A stretch of DNA of 64,000 nucleotides from an uncultured Lachnospiraceae bacterium (GTDB lineage: Bacteria > Bacillota > Clostridia > Lachnospirales > Lachnospiraceae): contig CAMWJF010000018.1 of the NCBI GenBank assembly GCA_947174505.1, positions 1 through 64,000 on the forward strand, read 5' to 3'. Of this stretch, positions 59,201 through 64,000 are shown in pieces (the first letter of the stretch is position 1; every line of letters begins with the position of its first letter). The notes beneath the pieces are model-generated. The model searched no databases. It was given only the letters and a program-made list of their open reading frames with translations, and was not told the origin of the DNA. The position numbers were made by a program, and so were the translations under genes.

Positions 59201-60814
59201 ATGAAAAAGGTGAACGAGATATTGGCGGTCGTGATCCTGTCGCTTATGGCCGTGCTCGTGGCGGCGGTGGGAATGCGCCTGTACGATACATATGTTATAA
59301 ATAAACAGATAGAGTCGGAAATAAGGCGGCAGGAGGAAGTGCTCTCAAGGAATAAAGAAGCCAATGACCGGGTGCATGAGATGCGCCGGGAGCTTGAGGG
59401 GCTTTCTGGGAACCGGGAAAAACTGGGGCAGTTTCTGGAAGAGATTCGAATGGATTACGAGGAGGCGGTTCCTGTTTCTGCGATGGACTTCGGCACGGGC
59501 GGTTTGACCGGGAATCAGGAGATCGCAAAGGAGCCTCGAGGCGCGTCGGAGAATGCGGCGGACGATATGCTGAGTCTGTCGGAGAACGAAATGGATGTGG
59601 CAGACAGCACAGCCATCCAAAATGATATGCAGAGTGTTTCCGGAAGCAGCACGGTATCAGACAATACGCCGTGGGTGTCTGGTCATGTGGTTACTGCGTC
59701 GGGTAATACGACCAGTGTGTCAGATAATATGACCTCAATGTCAGAAAATACGACTATGGTGTCAGATAATATGACTGGTGTGTCAGGCAATATGCGCAGT
59801 GTATCGGGTAACGGTACCGTATCGGTCAATAAGTTCAGTATGTCAGGTAACAATATGATATCGGTCAATGTGAGCAGTGTGTCGGGTAATGACACAGTGT
59901 CAGGCAATGCGCGCAGTGTCTCGGGTAATGGCACAGTGTCAGGCAATGCACGCAGTGTATCAGGCAACGGTATCGTTTCTGAAAATGCGAGTGTGTCGGA
60001 TCAGGTGTCCGTGTCGGGAAATATGCTGGAGCTGCTGCCGAAAATAGAAATGGTGTATCCCGAGATCACGCTTGCACAGCGCAGGCAGATACGGCGTTCT
60101 ATGGAGGAGACGCTTTTGGAAAACTGGGAGGACCAGGCCTGTCTGGAGGAACGGGGCGTGGATTTTTCCGGGAAGAAAATCGCCTGTCTGGGGGACAGCA
60201 TCACAGCGGCTGCCAATCTGGAAGGGGAAGAAGGCTATCTGTCCTATGCCTATCCTTCCGTACTGAAAGAACTGTTAGGGGCGGAAGAAGTATATAATCT
60301 GGGCGTCGGCGGCTCCTCCATCGGGCGGTACTGGTCGGACGCTTTCGTGGAGCGCTATACGCAGATTCCGGAGGATACGGACATCATCATTGTCATGGGA
60401 GGCACCAACGACGGCTTCTGCCTTTCCGGGAAAGAGTTTGGCACCCTTGCGGAGCGAAAGCCCTGGACTTTTTGCGGGGATCTGGATGAGCTGATGCGGG
60501 GGCTTAAGGAGAATTATCCTGATGCGGATATCTTTTTTGCCACGCCGCTGCCGAATATCTTACAGGACTATCTGATGCGGGAGCGGACTTATCTTCTGCC
60601 ACAGAAGAATATAGCGGATATGATTTTAACGTTATCCGCGGCCTATGATTTTCAGGTGATAGACCTGTACAATTCCAATATACTGGATTCCCATGACGCG
60701 GATATTGTGGCGGATTACATGCCGGACGGCGTACATGCAAACAGGGCGGGCTATCGGATCCTGGCTGAGCATATCGCGGCCGAGCTGGTGCGGCACTATG
60801 AAGAAAATGAGTGA
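59201..60814 (+). CDS. Membrane-anchored SGNH/GDSL hydrolase with VSGN-repeat stalk
   Basis: 537 residues from the ATG at 59201 (a GTG four codons earlier is possible; neither has a strong ribosome binding site). One membrane helix (residues about 5-27) is followed by a coiled coil to about 85. A Ser/Asn/Gly-rich stalk from about 145 to 275 is built from units such as SVSGN, TVSGN and MVSDN. Residues 315-537 are an SGNH esterase: GDSI with the nucleophile Ser, GVGGSS, GGTND and DGVHANRAGY with the Asp-His pair. It probably deacetylates wall or extracellular glycans. The stalk would place the enzyme away from the membrane and may be glycosylated. Confidence 0.85.
   Translation: MKKVNEILAVVILSLMAVLVAAVGMRLYDTYVINKQIESEIRRQEEVLSRNKEANDRVHEMRRELEGLSGNREKLGQFLEEIRMDYEEAVPVSAMDFGTGGLTGNQEIAKEPRGASENAADDMLSLSENEMDVADSTAIQNDMQSVSGSSTVSDNTPWVSGHVVTASGNTTSVSDNMTSMSENTTMVSDNMTGVSGNMRSVSGNGTVSVNKFSMSGNNMISVNVSSVSGNDTVSGNARSVSGNGTVSGNARSVSGNGIVSENASVSDQVSVSGNMLELLPKIEMVYPEITLAQRRQIRRSMEETLLENWEDQACLEERGVDFSGKKIACLGDSITAAANLEGEEGYLSYAYPSVLKELLGAEEVYNLGVGGSSIGRYWSDAFVERYTQIPEDTDIIIVMGGTNDGFCLSGKEFGTLAERKPWTFCGDLDELMRGLKENYPDADIFFATPLPNILQDYLMRERTYLLPQKNIADMILTLSAAYDFQVIDLYNSNILDSHDADIVADYMPDGVHANRAGYRILAEHIAAELVRHYEENE
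59630..60040 (+). repeat. Degenerate codon-level repeat encoding SVSGN units
   Basis: About nineteen copies of a 15-21-bp unit around GTGTCAGGCAAT encode x-V-S-x-N motifs separated by one or two residues. Third-position variation between copies shows protein-level selection on the unit. Confidence 0.75.
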
Positions 60815-61032
60815 AAGGCTGAATGACGGCCGGGTGTGAATGGCAATTGGGTGAAGCGGCGGAGGGCGCAGCCCAGGCGGCTTTTGGTTGACGAATGACC
60901 GTGGATGCGGTATTGTCTATTATAAAGGAAATTCCGGCAACGTGAGAAATGGAAGGAGAGGGCGGGCATTTGGTTTTTGACAAACAGGAATGCAGTCGGA
61001 CACAGAAAGAATGCTGACAGGAGGGAAAATAA

Positions 61033-61311
61033 ATGGATTTTTTTGAAAAAATAGGGGATACCATCACTTCTAAGGGAAAAGAAGTATCGGGAAAGGCGAA
61101 GGATCTGGCCGAGATCGCAAACCTGAAGGGGCAGATCAGCACCTGCGAGGAGGTAATCAGAAAGAACTATATTGAGATCGGCAGATTATATTATGAAAAA
61201 GAAGGTTTGGAGCCGGGTACGGAGTATGAGGCGTTCTGTCGGGCCATCAGCAATGCGAAGACAGGGATTGAAGATCTGGAGGAGAAGATTCGGAAGGTAA
61301 AGGGAATCTGA
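61033..61311 (+). CDS. Small coiled-coil protein of unknown function
   Basis: 92 residues with a good ribosome binding site (AGGAGGG upstream). It begins MDFFEKIGDTITSKGKEVSG, then has a helical region (LKGQISTCEEVIRKNYIEIGRLYYEKEG) and a second helix (ISNAKTGIEDLEEKIRKVKG). It has the look of the small cytoplasmic proteins in Lachnospiraceae that elsewhere carry a zinc ribbon, but no ribbon is present here. The function is unknown. Confidence 0.7.
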   Translation: MDFFEKIGDTITSKGKEVSGKAKDLAEIANLKGQISTCEEVIRKNYIEIGRLYYEKEGLEPGTEYEAFCRAISNAKTGIEDLEEKIRKVKGI

Positions 61312-61324
61312 TATTGATAAGAAG

Positions 61325-61369
61325 ATAAAAAACAGGCTGTTTCCGCAATGTGGGCGGTGCAGCCTGTTT
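61325..61369 (-). terminator. Terminator between converging genes
   Basis: AAACAGGCTG (61330-61339) pairs with 61360-61369, with extra pairing inside. On the minus strand six T residues follow (toward 61325), so it chiefly ends the penicillin-binding protein message, although it can also act on the plus strand. Confidence 0.7.
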
Positions 61370-61455
61370 CGCTGTTATATAGAAAGCTGTAGTAACGCAA
61401 ATCATGGAAAGAGAATGCGGAGCATCTCTGAACCGGACGCAGAGCACTTGATCTT

Positions 61456-64000
61456 TTATTCTGCGGGCGGCTGATCGGGCTGGGGCTGTGCCTCCGGCTG
61501 CTGCTGTGCGGCCGCCTCGGCTGCTGCCTGCGCTGCCGAGGCGTTTCTCTGGGCAATCTCAGCCCGTTGTGCTTCGATGGTTCCCTCATAGCCAGGTGTT
61601 GCGAAAAAGACCTCGTCGTGAGGACACATATTGGTCTGCGGCGCGGGTACGGGCACTTCGCTGACGGAGCCGTCCTCATTCACCACTTCGGTGGTGGATG
61701 TGGAAGAACCGCTCTGCAGGGCGACATTTTCGATCGGTGTCAGCTCGATCACGCCCTCCACCTTGAAGGGACAGAACTCGCGGGCCGGAAGCATACTGTA
61801 CTGGCAGATCTGGCCTGCATAGTGCACGTCGCAGGTATCGGAGGGAATGGTGTTCTCTGCAAAGTATTCGGTGCGCAGTGTTCCGTCGCAAAGCCCTGCA
61901 ATAGGCATTTTTCCGGAGCGCGAGCAGACCGTGGCCGTCACAATACCGGAGGGAACGCTGAAGGACTTGCTGGGCAGATCCTCATGGATCTGTGACATGA
62001 CAGCCCGCCACAGCTTTTTCGCCAGATTTTTCTCATCACCTGTCAGCTTTACGTTGTTGTCAAAGCCTGCCCAGGTAGTAGCCGTGTAGTACGGGGTGTA
62101 GCCGGAAAACCACACATCGTTGTAATCGGAGGTGGTGCCCGTTTTTCCCGCGATAGCCATATTGCCGAAGTTGACTGAGCCGCCGGTGCCGCTTGTGACC
62201 ACGTCTACCATGGCGTCTGTCAGAAGAAAGGCGGTAGTCTCTTTGATGACCTGCTTGGAATTGGGCATGGTGTTGTCCAGTATAATGTTTCCGTCATGGT
62301 CTAAAACTTTCGTGTAAAGCTTGGGCTTGATATATGTGCCGCCATTTGCAATGCAGGCATAGGCGGCGTTCAGCTCTTCATTGGTAACGCCGTGCGTAAG
62401 ACCGCCGAGTGCGGTGGTCTGCTGGATGTCCGAAAATATTTCGCCGTTTATTTCTTCGCGCTCCGCCAGTGTAGTGAAGCCGAAATTTTTCAGATAGTCA
62501 AAACCAAGCTGGGGCGTGATCTGGGTCAGCGTCTTTACGGCCACGATATTCATGGAGTCGCGGATACCGTCCCGCAGGGAGGAAAGCCCACGGTACTGTT
62601 CGCCGTACCAGTTAGCTACCGGACGGCCTGTGGCGTAGTTAAAGGGCGCATCGTTCATAATCGTGGCAAGGGTCAGCCCCGCACTGTCTAAGGCAGGCGC
62701 ATAGGTGGACACAATCTTAAAGGTGGAACCGGGCTGTCTGGTCGTATCAGTGGCGCGGTTTAAGGTACGGCTGGCGGTTTTCGCGCCCCGGCCGCCGACC
62801 ATGGCCACGATACAGCCTGTGCTCTGATCCTCCACCACCAGAGATACCTGGGGCTGGGGGGTCAGATTGATGTTTTCACCGAGCACTTCGTCGCCGGAAC
62901 GCATCACATCTGCCTTGTAGGCTTCGATATCCTGATAAGCCTCCTCCTGTGAGGCGTAGATCAGGTTATAGCTGGAGGAGCGGTTTTCTTTCCAGTAGCT
63001 GCGGAACATTTCCGTGCTGACATTTTCCCTGTCCCCGCTTGCGCGCTCGATAGTCAGTTCGTAGTTCAGATACCATTTGGTGTTTGCGGGGAAGTTGCTC
63101 TCGTCCGCAAAAGCGCTGTCGCAGATTGCCTGAATTTTAGGATCCTGGGTGGAGTATATTTTCAGACCGCCGCTGTAGAGCAGGGTATAGGCCTGCGTCT
63201 CGTTGTAGCCGGCAGCGATCAGATCCTCCATGACATCATCCGTCAGTGCATCCACAAAATATGTACTGACAGCGTTGTCCTCGTTTTTGGCATCTGCCAC
63301 CTGAATGCGGGAGTATACGTCGTCAGCCAGCGCTTCCTCGCGTTCCTCCTCGGTTATATAGCCCTGCTCCATCATTTCTTTCAGGACCTTTTCCCGGCGT
63401 TCCGCGTTATCTTCCGGGTGCGTGATGGGGTTAAGGCGGGACGGGTTCTGCGTGATACCCGCGATCACTGCGCACTCGGACAGGGTGAGCTCGTTAACGT
63501 GCTTGCCAAAATAGCGTCTGGACGCAGCCTCAACGCCCAGCGTATTGGAGCCCAGATTGATGCTGTTCATGTAGTTGATCAGGATGGAGTCCTTGTCCAT
63601 GACCTTTTCCAGCTCCAGCGCCAGATACTGTTCCTGAAACTTTCTTTTGAACTTGTCTGCCAGAGAATCCTCGGAAGTCCAGTCTGTGAAGACATTGTTT
63701 TTCAGGAGCTGCTGGGTGATGGTGCTGGCACCCTCGGAGAAATGCCGGTTCTGGATGCCAATGACGCCCGCACGGATAATACCCTTGATATCGATGCCGT
63801 TGTGGTCATAAAAACGGGCATCCTCGATAGCCACAAAGGCGTCCTTTAAATCCTGGGGAACCATGTCGATGGAAACCGGGATTCGGTTGGCATCGGTGGA
63901 AACCAGCTTCTTAATCTGTGTCCCTTCTATATTGTATACAAAGGTGGAGAAGCCGGAGGGGGTCACGTCGATATTGCTGATATCCGGCGCTGCCGCCAGA
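61456..64000 (-). CDS. Class A penicillin-binding protein (PBP1A type), N-terminus beyond the window
   Basis: The frame stays open to the right edge, so the cytoplasmic tail and membrane helix lie outside. The glycosyltransferase domain (GT51) has the catalytic Glu in AIEDARFYDHNGID and GASTITQQLLKN. The transpeptidase domain has SxxK in PGSTFKIVS, SMN in RDSMNIVAV and KTGT in AGKTGTTSDYND. The C-terminus is a Gln/Ala/Pro-rich tail after a Cys-containing segment. It polymerises and crosslinks peptidoglycan. Confidence 0.93.
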   Translation of the reverse strand, partial: LAAAPDISNIDVTPSGFSTFVYNIEGTQIKKLVSTDANRIPVSIDMVPQDLKDAFVAIEDARFYDHNGIDIKGIIRAGVIGIQNRHFSEGASTITQQLLKNNVFTDWTSEDSLADKFKRKFQEQYLALELEKVMDKDSILINYMNSINLGSNTLGVEAASRRYFGKHVNELTLSECAVIAGITQNPSRLNPITHPEDNAERREKVLKEMMEQGYITEEEREEALADDVYSRIQVADAKNEDNAVSTYFVDALTDDVMEDLIAAGYNETQAYTLLYSGGLKIYSTQDPKIQAICDSAFADESNFPANTKWYLNYELTIERASGDRENVSTEMFRSYWKENRSSSYNLIYASQEEAYQDIEAYKADVMRSGDEVLGENINLTPQPQVSLVVEDQSTGCIVAMVGGRGAKTASRTLNRATDTTRQPGSTFKIVSTYAPALDSAGLTLATIMNDAPFNYATGRPVANWYGEQYRGLSSLRDGIRDSMNIVAVKTLTQITPQLGFDYLKNFGFTTLAEREEINGEIFSDIQQTTALGGLTHGVTNEELNAAYACIANGGTYIKPKLYTKVLDHDGNIILDNTMPNSKQVIKETTAFLLTDAMVDVVTSGTGGSVNFGNMAIAGKTGTTSDYNDVWFSGYTPYYTATTWAGFDNNVKLTGDEKNLAKKLWRAVMSQIHEDLPSKSFSVPSGIVTATVCSRSGKMPIAGLCDGTLRTEYFAENTIPSDTCDVHYAGQICQYSMLPAREFCPFKVEGVIELTPIENVALQSGSSTSTTEVVNEDGSVSEVPVPAPQTNMCPHDEVFFATPGYEGTIEAQRAEIAQRNASAAQAAAEAAAQQQPEAQPQPDQPPAE

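Noticed and set aside
59630-60040. CRISPR-like spaced repeats
   Set aside because: The units are short, degenerate at third codon positions and in frame within a protein-coding gene. There are no constant spacers or cas genes.

Overview
The window looks like a chromosomal segment of an anaerobic, spore-forming gut Clostridium-like bacterium, most likely Lachnospiraceae (Bacillota). The evidence is a sigma-H gene, rubrerythrin, many AGGAGG-type ribosome binding sites with some GTG and TTG starts, an ECF vitamin transporter, two-domain sugar ABC ATPases, a very large secreted GH43/LamG protein, and moderate-to-high GC in the core genes. Stretches at 1-820, 45900-47100 and 54500-55550 look more AT-rich and accessory.

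Layout. 1-2995 holds two GNAT acetyltransferases, an alpha/beta hydrolase, a cytidylate-kinase-like protein and the manganese exporter MntP, which sits behind a yybP-ykoY manganese riboswitch and terminator (3022-3195). 3395-13446 is a siroheme island. It has a four-module reductase (CoA-disulfide-reductase-like, rhodanese, siroheme/4Fe-4S sulfite-reductase-like, ferredoxin), then hemA, a SirC-HemC fusion, a CobA-HemD fusion, hemB, hemL and a 64-codon gene. These cover glutamyl-tRNA to sirohydrochlorin and the likely siroheme enzyme. 13689-16736 carries a chemoreceptor with an extracellular zinc-binding CZB domain and a TrpB2-type tryptophan synthase.

16986-26693 is a sugar uptake and sensing block. 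An RbsB/RbsA/RbsC-type importer is followed by a paralogous binding protein, a NarL-type histidine kinase, its response regulator, a second membrane-anchored solute-binding protein and a DUF5722 glycosidase-like protein. The arrangement suggests a multi-component sugar sensor. 26866-29810 holds an SPFH protein with an adjoining ribbon-helix-helix protein, and a PIG-L deacetylase with a discoidin-like tail.

29980-39460 is one roughly 9.5-kb secreted polysaccharidase gene (five LamG modules, two GH43 catalytic modules, Ig-like modules, an InlB-type repeat and seven C-terminal beta repeats). It is broken near its start by a run of exactly ten G residues; nine would restore the frame. A second ten-base G/C run lies in the first codons of an AraC regulator (51888-51897) between a sugar ABC transporter and a GH3 glycosidase. 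The two tracts suggest phase-variable glycan use, although sequencing error must be excluded.

39616-45735 is housekeeping: purC, rubrerythrin, a pantothenate cluster (ECF S component, coaX, coaBC), ispF with a cysteine-rich tail, and sigH. 45901-47102 is a divergent XRE regulator/LysM protein pair with two palindromic operators laid over the promoter. A tRNA-Thr(GGU) follows, then the carbohydrate locus (binding protein, two permeases, AraC, GH3). The right end has an Rpn-family nuclease with a 75-bp repeat, cysE-cysS-mrnC-rlmB, an SGNH hydrolase with a VSGN-repeat stalk, a small coiled-coil protein, and a class A penicillin-binding protein that runs off the right edge.
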